DNA of 64,000 nt, taken from the NCBI RefSeq assembly GCF_950295315.1, contig NW_026647184.1, forward strand, positions 129,001-193,000. The letters run 5' to 3'. The notes under the pieces were generated by a model, which searched no databases, was not told the DNA's origin, and saw nothing but the letters and a program-made list of their open reading frames with translations. A program made the translations under genes and the position numbers. Shown here in pieces: positions 19,628 to 33,137 of this stretch. The stretch is from Erinaceus europaeus (taxonomy: Eukaryota > Chordata > Mammalia > Eulipotyphla > Erinaceidae). How positions within the stretch are numbered: position 1 is the stretch's first letter; the number at the start of each line of letters is the position of its first letter.

Positions 19628-22604
19628 GTGTAGTATCTGCAAAAGGAAATGTATTGTGTGTCAAAAGAGCCCTTCAATTATAAGAGAAAATCTATCAGGC
19701 AGAAGAAATGACCCCTCATGTGATATCGGACGAAATAAATAAATAAATAAATAAATATGCAAAAAAATGGGAATGATCTAAGAGGATTTGAAAAAAATAA
19801 AAAAATAAAAACAAACACCACAGGAAGACCTGATGACAGCAGAAATATAGAAACCGTCTGCTGAGAAATAGAGGGCTGCTTCAAAAATTCCCTGACACAC
19901 AGGGTCCAGGCAAATTACGAATTCCGAGAATGAAAAGAAACGCATACGATTTGAAGCTTACACTAGAAAATGGAGGCAAGTTCTGTGCTATGATAATTAC
20001 AATAAGGATACTGATAGAAAGGCTATTGGAAATGCTCCTGGAAAGTTTATAATTTATAATTGTAGTGAATCCTGCTCCAACTATGTGAACAATTATTTAT
20101 GAATAAGGAGGCTATTATAAATGCGGTAATTCTGCATTCAGATCAAATAAAAAGGTCAACAATTCTAAAAATGTCTGATATATATATATATATGTATGTA
20201 TATGTACATATATGTATGTGTATCTTTATTATCAACTATGAGGGATACTGGCATGGCTATGAGGAGACAGAGTATGGCTTGTGCCAGAGAGACTTACAAA
20301 GCTGAGGCTCCAGAAACCTAGGAGAAATCGCCAACAAAACAATCCAGAGCTCAGCTGGGCCCTGGTGACTCGCTTTGTATATCTGGGCCTGTCAGTCAAA
20401 TAATATATAAGTAAAATATTAATGAGTGCAGACAGAGTGAGTGAGAGCCTGTGAGAGTCAGAGACAGAGAAGGCAAGAAGAGAAATAGAAGAGTTGGAAA
20501 GAGACCACAAGTCCAAAAGCTCCCACTCTGTGTTCATACATGACAGGTTCAAACCTGGGTTGTCGAGATTGTAGGGCAGCAGTCTCCTGTCCACAGACCC
20601 CAGACAACCCCAGCCTTCACCATATGTGTGTAGTATTTATGACAGGATATGTATTGTGAGTGTAAACTTCCCTTCAATTATAAGAGAAAAATCTATCAAG
20701 CAGAAGAATGGACCCCTCATGTAATATAGAACCAAATAAATAAATAAATAAATAAATAAATATGCAAATAAATGGGGGTTATCTAGGAGGATTTGAAACA
20801 AATGAAAAATAAAAACAAAAAGCACAAGAAGACCTGATGACAGCAGAAACATAGAAACCATATGCTGAGAATCAAGGGCTGCTTCAAAAGTTCCGAGACC
20901 CTTCAGAGTCCAGGGAAATTAAAATTTCGGGAGAATGAAAAGAAACTCATATGTATTGAAGCTTACACTAGAGAAAGGAGGCAAGTTCTGTACTATGATA
21001 ATTAAAATAAGGATGCTGATAGAAATGCTATTAGAAATGCTACTGGAAGGTTCTATTATTTATAATTGTATTGAATCCTGCTCCAACTATGTGGCCAATT
21101 AGTAGGGAAAAAGGAACCTGTTGTAAATGTGTGAATTCTGATTAAGATCAATTACATAGGTTGACAATTCTAAAAACGACAGAGATATATATGTATATTT
21201 ATATATGTATATGGATGTATATCTTTATTATAAAGTCTGAGAGATACTGCCATGGATATGAGGAGACAGAATATGGCTTAAGTCAGAGAGACTTACCAAT
21301 CAGAGGCTCCAGTAGCCTAGGTGAAATCACAAACAAAACCAGCCAGAGCTCAGCAGTGCTCTGGCCACTCTCTTTGTATATCTGGGCCTGTCAATAAAAT
21401 AAGGATATAAGTAAAATATTCCTGAGTTCAGACAGAGTGAGAGAGAGCCTGTGAGAGTCAGAGACAGAGATGGCGAGAAGAGAAATAGAAGAGTTGGAAA
21501 TAGACCAGAAGTCAAAAACCCCCTAGGCTGTGTTCATTCATGACAGATTCAAACCTGGGTTGTAGAGATTGTCACGCAGCAGCTCTAATGCCCACAGACC
21601 CCAGACAACCCAAGCCTTCACCATATGTGTGTAGTATTTGCCCCAGGAAATGTATTGTGCATCAAAAGTTCCCTTCAGTTATAAGAGAAAATCTCTCAAG
21701 CAGAAGAAATGATGCCACATGTGATACCTGACTAAATAAATAAATATGCAAATAAATGGGGATGATCTAGGAGGACTTGAAACAATAAAAATAAATAAAG
21801 ACAAAAACCACAAGAAGACCTGATGACAGCACAAACATAGAAACCATCTGCTGAGAAACAGAGGGCTGCTTCAAAAATTCCCTAACACTTCAGGGTCCAG
21901 GGACATTAAGATTTCCGGAGAAAGAAAACAAACACATACGTATTGAAGCTTACACTAGAAAAAGGAGGGAAGATCTGGGCCATGATAATTACAATAAGGA
22001 TGCTAATAGAAACACGATTAGAAATGCTACTGGAAGGTTCTATTATTTATAATTGTATTGAATCCTGCTCCAACTATATGGCCAATTATTTCAGAAAAAT
22101 TAGGCTGTTATAAATGTGGTAATTCGGAGAAGGTCAAATACATAGGTCGAACATTCTAAAAATGACAGATATATAAATCTATATGTATATATATACATGT
22201 ATGTATATCTTTATTATAAACTCTGAGTGATACTGGCATGGAAATGAGGAGACAGAATATGGCTTGTGTCAGAAAGACTTACAAACTGAGGCTCCAGTAG
22301 CCTAGGTGAAATCGCCAACACAACAAGCCAGAGCTCAGCAGTGCTCTGGTAACTCTCTTTGTGTATCTGGGCCTGTCAGTAAAATAAGAATCTAAGTAAA
22401 ATATTAATGAGTGAAGACAGAGTGTGTGAGAGCATGTGAGAGTTAGAGATAGAGAAGGCGAGAAGAGAAATAGATGAGTTGGAAAGAGACCAGAATTCAA
22501 AATCCTCCTAGTTCATTGATGACAGGTTCAAACCTGGCTTGTAGAGATTGTAAGGCAGCAGCTCTCATGCCCACAGACCCCAGACAGCCCCAGCCTTCAC
22601 CATA
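19628..22604. repeat. S1-S3 subrepeat block, unit 3
   Basis: Three tandem subrepeats. S1 has GGAGAAATCGCC. S3 has lost CACTGTG near 22508. S2 has an expanded (AAAT)n run near 20733-20760. No coding sequence. Confidence 0.85.
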
Positions 22605-22629
22605 GGCTCTACTACCAACCTGACAGTAA

Positions 22630-22687
22630 TGTGTGTGTGTGTGTGTGTGTGTGTGTCTGTCTGTCTGTTTGTGTGTGTCTTTGTGTG
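22630..22687. repeat. (GT)n tract, unit 3
   Basis: Interrupted (GT)n with an extra CTGT step and TCTTTGTG, shared with unit 6. Confidence 0.95.
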
Positions 22688-24661
22688 CTCAGAGATCACC
22701 TGTAGTAGTCTCAGAGCATGGGTGGCAAGGGAGCAAGCCTCTCCTGCAACTTATGTACAGAGAACCTATCTGGTCAGGGCAAGCCAGCTAGCCCAGATTG
22801 TGGCTAAGCAAGAATGCATATGCAAAGGGACTCTCATGTCTCACTCTCCTGAGTTCCGAATCAATGCCATGCCTCACTATGATCCAAACACTGCCAATGG
22901 GGGAAGCTGGGGCACCCCTCAGAATTCAGGGGCTTGAGCCTGTCCAGTCACGTTTGGCTGCCTACTCAGCCTCCAGGCTCTCAGTCCACTGCTCAGGGCA
23001 GCAGATTACAAGCCCAGAAAGTACCCAGAAAGGGCTGTGTTTCCACATAGATGGGAAGTGTGTTGAACCAAACAATAGTGGATGAACCCGGCCCCTTACA
23101 CCTACCCTTTGGGTCCGGCTAAGGCAATTGCTCCTGTGGCCTCACATCCCTGATCATGGTGTCCTGGTGTCCACACATCACACTCAGAGAGATTCCCAGA
23201 AGTAGGCTTGCATGAGTGTCCCATACAATGTCGCTCTGCTTGCAGGAAGCACAAACTCCCCGGGCCCTTGCTATGGACAGACAAAGAAAGATGGATGCCT
23301 CCATTGGCCAAATTAGGGGCTTCCAGTCAAGATCACAGCCCCGCCCCTCACCTGAGGGCCTGGCTGCTGCTAATCAAGGCAATTGGAAACACCTTTTACA
23401 CTTGGGCCCTGAGGACATACTCAGGAATCCCTCCAGGAGCTAGCAGGCTGGAAGACCTCCTGACCCCTGGATAGCTGTGCTCCTAGTTGGGCGGCCCTTC
23501 TGGCCAGTGGTGAAAATATTCCCTAGATACAAGAAAGAACTTCAGGTTTCAAAGGGATTTGAAACACCATGAGGCACTTGGAAAAGACATTTCACAGCCA
23601 TCAAAACACCCTCTTTCTGAACACTGGAAGCTTCCGTTTTGCATGGGAAATCTGGACACTGGTGTGGCCATCAGTACCACAGATCCTTTCCATTTGGCTT
23701 AATAGAGGGAAAGCACAGTGTGTGTGCCAGGGGGATCGAGTTTCACTTCCCTTGACCGGGGCTCTCATGGAATAAGGACAAGGATGCTGTGCAGGAAGGT
23801 GAGGAGGGTTGCATTGAGGCTGAGTGTCAGCCTCAGGGCCCTGGAGAATGGCAGTCAAGCACAGAGGGCCTGGACAGCTGCAGCTGGAGATGGACATATG
23901 CCTGGAACCTGCAGCAGCGACGCTGTCTCCGCAGTTCCCCTCTGTACTACACCATGTGCAGGAGACTAAATAATCCAAAGGGCAAAGAAAGGAAAATTTC
24001 AACACCAGGAAGGCTGAGTTCACGATGCATGCACTGACTTCCAGTAAGGGCCCAGTGAAGAAGGCACGTAGAGACAGTCAGAGAGACAGAATGACAGAGA
24101 CAGACAAGGACTGAAATTCTGGCCCTGTGTTGATCAGTGCCAGAGCATTGAAGACAAACCCTCCATGCCCATGCATACTTCTTACAAGTGGCATTGCTAT
24201 TTTATGTTTGTGAGGAAAGGTAACACTTAGAACATCTAGGTCTTAGCCACTCTGAGAAGCAACCCTTGGCCGGCAGCCCACTCTCCAAAACTGCCCTCGC
24301 CTCTCCAAATTCGAAGTAGTCATAGTGATGCTCCAGCCAAGATGCAGGCTGGCGTATTGCATCTCCCTGGTCCAGCCTCAGCCTGTCCTGTGTGCAGGGA
24401 ACTGCACTATGTCTATTTCTTCTTTGATTTACAGTTTTGGGATAAGACTCGGTGGACAAAAAGAGCAAGAGGGAAGTAGATGATTTGGCAGTGGTAGTTT
24501 GTGCTGAGAGAGATTTGTAGAGTGATATACGATATGGCTCTGTGAGATGTCTCTCATGACTGTGGCTCAGAAGGGCCAGGTGTATCCACATTGCTACCCT
24601 AATCCAGAGCTGTGCAGGTCTCTAGCTAAGAAATATTTTCAGACCTCTACATGTTACATAC

Positions 24662-24698
<37 letters not shown>

Positions 24699-24724
24699 AA
24701 GAGAAAGAGAAAGAGAGAGAGAGA
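24662..24724. repeat. (TA)n(GA)n microsatellite, unit 4
   Basis: GA part carries three AAAG interruptions. Confidence 0.95.
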
Positions 24725-25148
24725 CACTGATGTAGTCATTTTCTACAACGGATTCGATGTGACATTCACACAATTGATTGCTAAAACCTGGAGAGAAACT
24801 TTGCATCAGGAAAAGAATTGTCCAAAGGAATAAAATCTCCAAATCATTAGCTATATGCAGCTCCAACGGGACCGAGCGAAAAAGGCTCGAGAAGGAACTC
24901 ATCCAGGAGACTCTCCACATGGACAGGCACCACAGGTTTCCTAGTCTGGCAACACAAACAGGGCAGCTGCTAGTTCCCAGTGCAAGCCTCAGGGCAAAAA
25001 CCTCTCCCTCTTCAGTGTCTTTACATCTGAAAAGAAGAAAAGTGACCAAGGGCCAAGGAGAGCTGCCCTGGTGTCAATATTGAGCTGTAAATCAGAATGT
25101 GCCAAGTGTTTTGCACAAAATCACCTGTGCCACAGTGATTCTGTTGTT

Positions 25149-25170
25149 CTCTCTCTCTCTCCCTCCCTCA

Positions 25171-25206
<36 letters not shown>
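25149..25206. repeat. (CT)n(CA)n tract, unit 4
   Basis: Same compound tract with the longest CA part. Confidence 0.95.
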
Positions 25207-25208
<2 letters not shown>

Positions 25209-25318
25209 TCCACAGAGGCACAGGCACAAACGGAGTTATACACATGCGCACTGGACAGCTTCTGCAAGGCAGGGCCCTTGGCTGAACCCTGCTTCGCATT
25301 TCCTGGAAGCACGCCCAG

Positions 25319-26082
25319 CCTTTTAAGGCCAGCTCTGAGCCCCCATTGGCGGGATTCCTTCAGAAGGCCCACCCACAGGGCGCCAGCCAGGCTCTGATAG
25401 GCCAGAGGCCTAGGCCACGCCCAGAACCCCACCAGCAATCTCATTGGCCAGTGTGCTTGGACACGCCCAGGAGGGTCCGGGCCCCTAGTCAGTGATTGGC
25501 CAGCGGCCTTGAGCACCGCCCACACGGCCCTGCAGCACGCTGATTGGGCAGCCTCCGGAAGGCCCGCCCACCAGCCACTTCCGCTCGACTCTGATTGGCC
25601 TGGTGTCCCAGGGACACGACCCCAGCCAGCCTTCTCTTGGCTCCCATTGGCGGGCTGCTGTCTGAGGGGCGCCCTCTGATAGGCCAGTTCCTAAGGCACG
25701 CCCAGGATGGTCACCGCCCTTGCCCCATGATTGGCCAGCCTCCTGGGCTCCGCCCACGAGGCCCGCCCCAGGCACTCATTGGACAGCCTCCCGAGGGCCC
25801 GCCCCCCAGGCACTTCCACTGGACCCTGATTGGCTGACCTCCAGGGGTACGCCCACCCAGAGCCAGCACCCAGGCTCTCATTGGTGGGCTGCTCTCTGAG
25901 GCCCGCCCACGCAACTCCTCCTCTGTTCTCATTGGCCAGCTCTTGCTTCACGCCCCTGAGGGTGACGTTCCTCCTCTCTGATTGGCCAGCTGTCTCTATG
26001 AATACCCACTGGGCCCACCCTCAGGCTCATTGGGCACGGGCTCTGAGGCCCGCCCCCGGGGACTTTCTGCCATCCTCTGAAG
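25319..26082. promoter_or_regulatory. Phased CCAAT/GC-box array, unit 4
   Basis: Same module with an intact CArG-like box. There is a net 1-bp loss in GGGCCCACCCTC (near 26011), which shortens the last element spacing from 49 to 48 bp and breaks the long minus-strand frame found in units 1, 2, 3, 5 and 6. The second ETS-type site reads ACTTCCA (near 25814). Confidence 0.73.
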
Positions 26083-26257
26083 GCCCTGTTTCTGCAAACA
26101 CGACTCCCACAGCTCCTGTCTGGGCCCATCCTTAGTTCACTGCCTGCCTGCGCTAGGCTGGCCATGCTCTTGGGGCACACCCAGAAACACTGTCGCCACT
26201 CTCCTAGCCCAGTGCCTCAGGGCACTTGCCCCATGGAGCCTTAGTCCCGCCCTGGTG

Positions 26258-26271
26258 CTGCCCTCTTGTGG
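26258..26271 (-). promoter_or_regulatory. CTCF-like motif 1, unit 4
   Basis: CCACAAGAGGGCAG on the minus strand, unchanged; the flank has the GCTGGGCAC variant of units 4, 7 and 8. Confidence 0.7.
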
Positions 26272-26504
26272 ACACCCAGCAGAATGCAGCTGGGCACAGG
26301 GATTCACAAGCTCCCAGTAGAGTCATCCCAGGCAAAGAGAGAAACCCCTACCACTTGCAAAGCCAAATGGGGGATCCCCCCACCCCACAGGAAAGAACAG
26401 ATGTCTAGGGAACTCTACGTCAATTTCAACCCTGCTGTCCACGGGCCACAATTCCTAGAGTTCTCCTCATTCCACAGAATCACTACACTCAACTATGGTC
26501 TTTG

Positions 26505-26518
26505 CCGCCACCTTGTGG
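26505..26518 (-). promoter_or_regulatory. CTCF-like motif 2, unit 4
   Basis: CCACAAGGTGGCGG on the minus strand, unchanged. Confidence 0.67.
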
Positions 26519-26796
26519 ACATACAGCAGAATGCAGCTGAGCTCCCCATGCCACTCCTCTTTGAGTCTACCCAGAAAATTACACACAGCATGGGAATAGC
26601 AAAGGAAAGAACCCATCTGAGGACCACCTGGGAGAATGCACAACAGAGTCCACAACCCAATGTGCCAATTCATACTTGAAAAACCACTTGTGCAGTGGAA
26701 ACTTCCTTTGTCATAACACAACCCAGTTCCTAAGTACCTGTGTCAGGAATAAAGAAACAACAGCGGTAATCTTAACTGAAACACACTTATGCACAC

Positions 26797-26798
<2 letters not shown>

Positions 26799-26832
<34 letters not shown>
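26799..26832. repeat. (CA)n tract, unit 4
   Basis: Pure CA run of about 17 repeats. Confidence 0.95.
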
Positions 26833-26834
<2 letters not shown>

Positions 26835-27448
26835 TCCCACAGAGACTTACACACTTGTCCCAAAAATAACTTGGATTGGAGTTGCTGTTTTGCACCCTAG
26901 CAAAAGGTCAAAGTTTCATGGGTGGAAGGGAGAAGTGTTAAGTGTCTGGCATATGAAGGTGAGAAATGCCTAGAGCAGATCGATAGTTACATGGACAACG
27001 AAGGGAGCATGGGTTGGAGGGACAGCTGGTGGAGCTGCCAGGGAACTATGTGGAATCCCAGGACCCTGTTTTGAGCCCCTGGTCACACTTACCCAGCTAG
27101 GGAAAAGCTGGGCTAGTGACAAATCAGAGCTGCAGATGTCTCTCTGTCTCTCTTCCTGCTTGGGCCCTGCTCTCTCAATTTATGACTGTTTGCTTCTCCT
27201 CAATAAGAAAGTTACAAAGGATGTACAGAAATACAGGGGTAGTGGGAAAAATTACCCCCCCCCGTGCCCACTATTACATGGAACTGTTGACTGTAAACCA
27301 TTCATCCCCCAAGAAAGAACAGAATAAATATTTGTGAGGTTAAAAACATTGTAGGTTAAATAGTGAACATTCTCTAGCGCCATCCAATACTAATCCATTG
27401 TGCATTGGATGTCACTGTCAAAAACAGTGCAGTAGCAGTTGTAGTAGT

Positions 27449-30429
27449 GTGTAGTATCTGCAAAAGGAAATGTATTGTGTGTCAAAAGAGCCCTTCAATT
27501 ATAAGAGAAAATCTATCAGGCAGAAGAAATGACCCCTCATGTGATATCGGACGAAATAAATAAATAAATAAATAAATATGCAAATAAATGGGAATGATCT
27601 AAGAGGATTTGAAAAAAATAAAAAAATAAAAACAAACACCACAGGAAGACCTGATGACAGCAGAGATATAGAAAATGTCTGCTAAGAAATAGAGGGCTGC
27701 TTCAAAAATTCCCTGACACACAGGGTCCAGGCAAATTACGAATTCCGAGAATGAAAAGAAACGCATACGATTTGAAGCTTACACTAGAAAATGGAGGCAA
27801 GTTCTGTGCTATGATAATTACAATAAGGATACTGATAGAAAGGCTATTGGAAATGCTCCTGGAAAGTTTATAATTTATAATTGTAGTGAATCCTGCTCCA
27901 ACTATGTGACCAATTATTTATGAATAAGGAGGCTATTATAAATGCGGTAATTCTGCATTCAGATCAAATAAAAAGGTCAACAATTCTAAAAATGTCTGAT
28001 ATATATATATATATATGTATGTATATGTACATATATGTATGTGTATCTTTATTATCAACTATGAGGGATACTGGCATGGCTATGAGGAGACAGAGTATGG
28101 CTTGTGCCAGAGAGACTTACAAAGCTGAGGCTCCAGAAACCTAGGTGAAATCGCCAACAAAACAATCCAGAGCTCAGCTGGGCCCTGGTGACTCGCTTTG
28201 TATATCTGGGCCTGTCAGTCAAATAATATATAAGTAAAATATTAATGAGTGCAGACAGAGTGAGTGAGAGCCTGTGAGAGTCAGAGACAGAGAAGGCAAG
28301 AAGAGAAATAGAAGAGTTGGAAAGAGACCAGAAGTCCAAAAGCTCCCACTCTGTGTTCATACATGACAGGTTCAAACCTGGGTTGTCGAGATTGTAGGGC
28401 AGCAGTCTCCTGTCCACAGACCCCAGACAACCCCAGCCTTCACCATATGTGTGTAGTATTTACGACAGGATATGTATTGTGAGTGTAAACTTCCCTTCAA
28501 TTATAAGAGAAAAATCTATCAAGCAGAAGAATGGACCCCTCATGTAATATAGAACCAAATAAATAAATAAATAAATAAATATGCAAATAAATGGGGGTTA
28601 TCTAGGAGGATTTGAAACAAATGAAAAATAAAAACAAAAAGCACAAGAAGACCTGATGACAGCAGAAACATAGAAACCATATGCTGAGAATCAAGGGCTG
28701 CTTCAAAAGTTCCGAGACCCTTCAGAGTCCAGGGAAATTAAAATTTCGGGAGAATGAAAAGAAACTCATATGTATTGAAGCTTACACTAGAGAAAGGAGG
28801 CAAGTTCTGTACTATGATAATTAAAATAAGGATGCTGATAGAAATGCTATTAGAAATGCTACTGGAAGGTTCTATTATTTATAATTGTATTGAATCCTGC
28901 TCCAACTATGTGGCCAATTAGTAGGGAAAAAGGAACCTGTTGTAAATGTGTGAATTCTGATTAAGATCAATTACATAGGTTGACAATTCTAAAAACGACA
29001 GAGATATATATGTATATTTATATATGTATATGGATGTATATCTTTATTATAAAGTCTGAGAGATACTGCCATGGATATGAGGAGACAGAATATGGCTTAA
29101 GTCAGAGAGACTTACCAATCAGAGGCTCCAGTAGCCTAGGTGAAATCACAAACAAAACCAGCCAGAGCTCAGCAGTGCTCTGGCCACTCTCTTTGTATAT
29201 CTGGGCCTGTCAATAAAATAAGGATATAAGTAAAATATTCCTGAGTTCAGACAGAGTGAGAGAGAGCCTGTGAGAGTCAGAGACAGAGATGGCGAGAAGA
29301 GAAATAGAAGAGTTGGAAATAGACCAGAAGTCAAAAACCCCCTAGGCTGTGTTCATTCATGACAGATTCAAACCTGGGTTGTAGAGATTGTCACGCAGCA
29401 GCTCTAATGCCCACAGACCCCAGACAACCCAAGCCTTCACCATATGTGTGTAGTATTTGCCCCAGGAAATGTATTGTGCATCAAAAGTTCCCTTCAGTTA
29501 TAAGAGAAAATCTCTCAAGCAGAAGAAATGATGCCACATGTGATACCTGACTAAATAAATAAATATGCAAATAAATGGGGATGATCTAGGAGGACTTGAA
29601 ACAATAAAAATAAATAAAGACAAAAACCACAAGAAGACCTGATGACAGCACAAACATAGAAACCATCTGCTGAGAAACAGAGGGCTGCTTCAAAAATTCC
29701 CTAACACTTCAGGGTCCAGGGACATTAAGATTTCCGGAGAAAGAAAACAAACACATACGTATTGAAGCTTACACTAGAAAAAGGAGGGAAGATCTGGGCC
29801 ATGATAATTACAATAAGGATGCTAATAGAAACACGATTAGAAATGCTACTGGAAGGTTCTATTATTTATAATTGTATTGAATCCTGCTCCAACTATATGG
29901 CCAATTATTTCAGAAAAATTAGGCTGTTATAAATGTGGTAATTCTGAGAAGGTCAAATACATAGGTCGAACATTCTAAAAATGACAGATATATAAATCTA
30001 TATGTATATATATACATGTATGTATATCTTTATTATAAACTCTGAGTGATACTGGCATGGAAATGAGGAGACAGAATATGGCTTGTGTCAGAAAGACTTA
30101 CAAACTGAGGCTCCAGTAGCCTAGGTGAAATCGCCAACACAACAAGCCAGAGCTCAGCAGTGCTCTAGTAACTCTCTTTGTCTATCTGGGCCTGTCAGTA
30201 AAATAAGAATCTAAGTAAAATATTAATGAGTGAAGACAGAGTGTGTGAGAGCATGTGAGAGTTAGAGATAGAGAAGGCGAGAAGAGAAATAGATGAGTTG
30301 GAAAGAGACCAGAATTCAAAAACCTCCTACACTGTGTTCATTGATGACAGGTTCAAACCTGGCTTGTAGAGATTGTAAGGCAGCAGCTCTCATGCCCACA
30401 GACCCCAGACAGCCCCAGCCTTCACCATA
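27449..30429. repeat. S1-S3 subrepeat block, unit 4
   Basis: Three tandem subrepeats. S1 carries GTCTGCTAAG and S3 carries CTCTAGTAAC; both are shared with unit 7. No coding sequence. Confidence 0.85.
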
Positions 30430-30454
30430 GGCTCTACTACCAACCTGACAGTAA

Positions 30455-30510
30455 TGTGTGTGTGTGTGTGTGTGTGTGTGTGTCTGTCTGTTTGTGTGTG
30501 TCTGTGTGTG
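30455..30510. repeat. (GT)n tract, unit 4
   Basis: Interrupted (GT)n with the TCTGTGTG ending. Confidence 0.95.
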
Positions 30511-32484
30511 CTCAGAGATCACCTGTAGTAGTCTCAGAGCATGGGTGGCAAGGGAGCCAGCCTCTCCTGCAACTTATGTACAGAGAACCTATCTGGTCAG
30601 GGCAAGCCAGCTAGCCCAGATTGTGGCTAAGCAAGAATGCATATGCAAAGGGACTCTCATGTCTCACTCTCCTGAGTTCCGAATCAATGCCATGCCTCAC
30701 TATGATCCAAACACTGCCAATGGGGGAAGCTGGGGCACCCCTCAGAATTCAGGGGCTTGAGCCTGTCCAGTCACGTTTGGCTGCCTACTCAGCCTCCAGG
30801 CTCTCAGTCCACTGCTCAGGGCAGCAGATTACAAGCCCAGAAAGTACCCAGAAAGGGCTGTGTTTCCACATAGATGGGAAGTGTGTTGAACCAAACAATA
30901 GTGGATGAACCCGGCCCCTTACACCTACCCTTTGGGTCCGGCTAAGGCAATTGCTCCTGTGGCCTCACATCCCTGATCATGGTGTCCTGGTGTCCACACA
31001 TCACACTCAGAGAGATTCCCAGAAGTAGGCTTGCATGAGTGTCCCATACAATGTCGCTCTGCTTGCAGGAAGCACAAACTCCCCGGGCCCTTGCTATGGA
31101 CAGACAAAGAAAGATGGATGCCTCCATTGGCCAAATTAGGGGCTTCCAGTCAAGATCACAGCCCCGCCCCTCACCTGAGGGCCTGGCTGCTGCTAATCAA
31201 GGCAATTGGAAACACCTTTTACACTTGGGCCCTGAGGACATACTCAGGAATCCCTCCAGGAGCTAGCAGGCTGGAAGACCTCCTGACCCCTGGATAGCTG
31301 TGCTCCTAGTTGGGCGGCCCTTCTGGCCAGTGGTGAAAATATTCCCTAGATACAAGAAAGAACTTCAGGTTTCAAAGGGATTTGAAACACCATGAGGCAC
31401 TTGGAAAAGACATTTCACAGCCATCAAAACACCCTCTTTCTGAACACTGGAAGCTTCCGTTTTGCATGGGAAATCTGGACACTGGTGTGGCCATCAGTAC
31501 CACAGATCCTTTCCATTTGGCTTAATAGAGGGAAAGCACAGTGTGTGTGCCAGGGGGATCGAGTTTCACTTCCCTTGACCGGGGCTCTCATGGAATAAGG
31601 ACAAGGATGCTGTGCAGGAAGGTGAGGAGGGCTGCATTGAGGCTGAGTGTCAGCCTCAGGGCCCTGGAGAATGGCAGTCAAGCACAGAGGGCCTGGACAG
31701 CTGCAGCTGGAGATGGACATATGCCTGGAACCTGCAGCAGCAACGCTGTCTCCGCAGTTCCCCTCTGTACTACACCATGTGCAGGAGACTAAATAATCCA
31801 AAGGGCAAAGAAAGGAAAATTTCAACACCAGGAAGGCTGAGTTCACGATGCATGCACTGACTTCCAGTAAGGGCCCAGTGAAGAAGGCACGTAGAGACAG
31901 TCAGAGAGACAGAATGACAGAGACAGACAAGGACTGAAATTCTGGCCCTGTGTTGATCAGTGCCAGAGCACTGAAGACAAACCCTCCATGCCCATGCATA
32001 CTTCTTACAAGTGGCATTGCTATTTTATGTTTGTGAGGAAAGGTAACACTTAGAACATCTAGGTCTTAGCCACTCTGAGAAGCAACCCTTGGCCGGCAGC
32101 CCACTCTCCAAAACTGCCCTCGCCTCTCCAAATTCGAAGTAGTCATAGTGATGCTCCAGCCAAGATGCAGGCTGGCGTATTGCATCTCCCTGGTCCAGCC
32201 TCAGCCTGTCCTGTGTGCAGGGAACTGCACTATGTCTATTTCTTCTTTGATTTACAGTTTTGGGATAAGACTCGGTGGACAAAAAGAGCAAGAGGGAAGT
32301 AGATGATTTGGCAGTGGTAGTTTGTGCTGAGAGAGATTTGTAGAGTGATATACGATATGGCTCTGTGAGATGTCTCTCATGACTGTGGCTCAGAAGGGCC
32401 AGGTGTATCCACATTGCTACCCTAATCCAGAGCTGTGCAGGTCTCTAGCTAAGAAATATTTTCAGACCTCTACATGTTACATAC

Positions 32485-32538
<54 letters not shown>

Positions 32539-32551
32539 AGAGAGAGAGAGA
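32485..32551. repeat. (TA)n(GA)n microsatellite, unit 5
   Basis: GA part carries two AAAG interruptions. Confidence 0.95.
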
Positions 32552-32973
32552 CACTGATGTAGTCATTTTCTACAACGGATTCGATGTGACATTCACACAA
32601 TTGATTGCTAAAACCTGGAGAGAAACTTTGCATCAGGAAAAGAATTGTCCAAAGGAATAAAATCTCCAAATCATTAGCTATATGCAGCTCCAACGGGACC
32701 GAGCGAAAAAGGCTCGAGAAGGAACTCATCCAGGAGACTCTCCACATGGACAGGCACCACAGGTTTCCTAGTCTGGCAACACAAACAGGGCAGCTGCTAG
32801 TTCCCAGTGCAAGCCTCAGGGCAAAAACCTCTCCCTCTTCAGTGTCTTTACATCTGAAAAAAAGAAAAGTGACCAAGGGCCAAGGAGAGCTGCCCTGGTG
32901 TCAATATTGAGCTGTAAATCAGAATGTGCCAAGTGTTTTGCACAAAATCACCTGTGCCACAGTGATTCTGTTG

Positions 32974-33024
32974 CTCTCTCTCTCTCTCCCTCCCTCAGAC
33001 ACACACACACACACACACACACAC
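32974..33024. repeat. (CT)n(CA)n tract, unit 5
   Basis: Same compound tract; the CT part is extended by a T-to-C change (TTGCTCTC). Confidence 0.95.
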
Positions 33025-33137
33025 AAATCCACAGAGGCACAGGCACAAACGGAGTTATACACATGCGCACTGGACAGCTTCTGCAAGGCAGGGCCCTGGG
33101 CTGAACCCTGCTTCGCATTTCCTGGAAGCACGCCCAT

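Larger units (their letters stand above)
15618..23453. repeat. Macrosatellite unit 3 (7836 bp)
   Basis: Complete unit in direct orientation, the longest one. Its second half (from about 19.5 kb) is the closest relative of the second half of unit 6: CTAGGAGAAATCGCC near 20319, a 7-bp loss giving CTCCTAGTTCATTG near 22503, and GAGCAAGCC near 22732. Two CCAAT elements are damaged (AATGG near 17613, ATTGA near 17713). No coding gene seen. Confidence 0.97.
23454..31276. repeat. Macrosatellite unit 4 (7823 bp)
   Basis: Complete unit in direct orientation. It shares a variant set only with units 7 and 8: GCATTGAAG near 24145, CTTGGCTGAACC near 25277, GGGCCCACCCTC (net 1-bp loss) near 26011, CAGCTGGGCACAGG near 26287, TTAGTTCACTG near 26132 and GTCTGCTAAG near 27677. 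Units 4 and 7 also share CTCTAGTAAC near 30163. No coding gene seen. Confidence 0.97.
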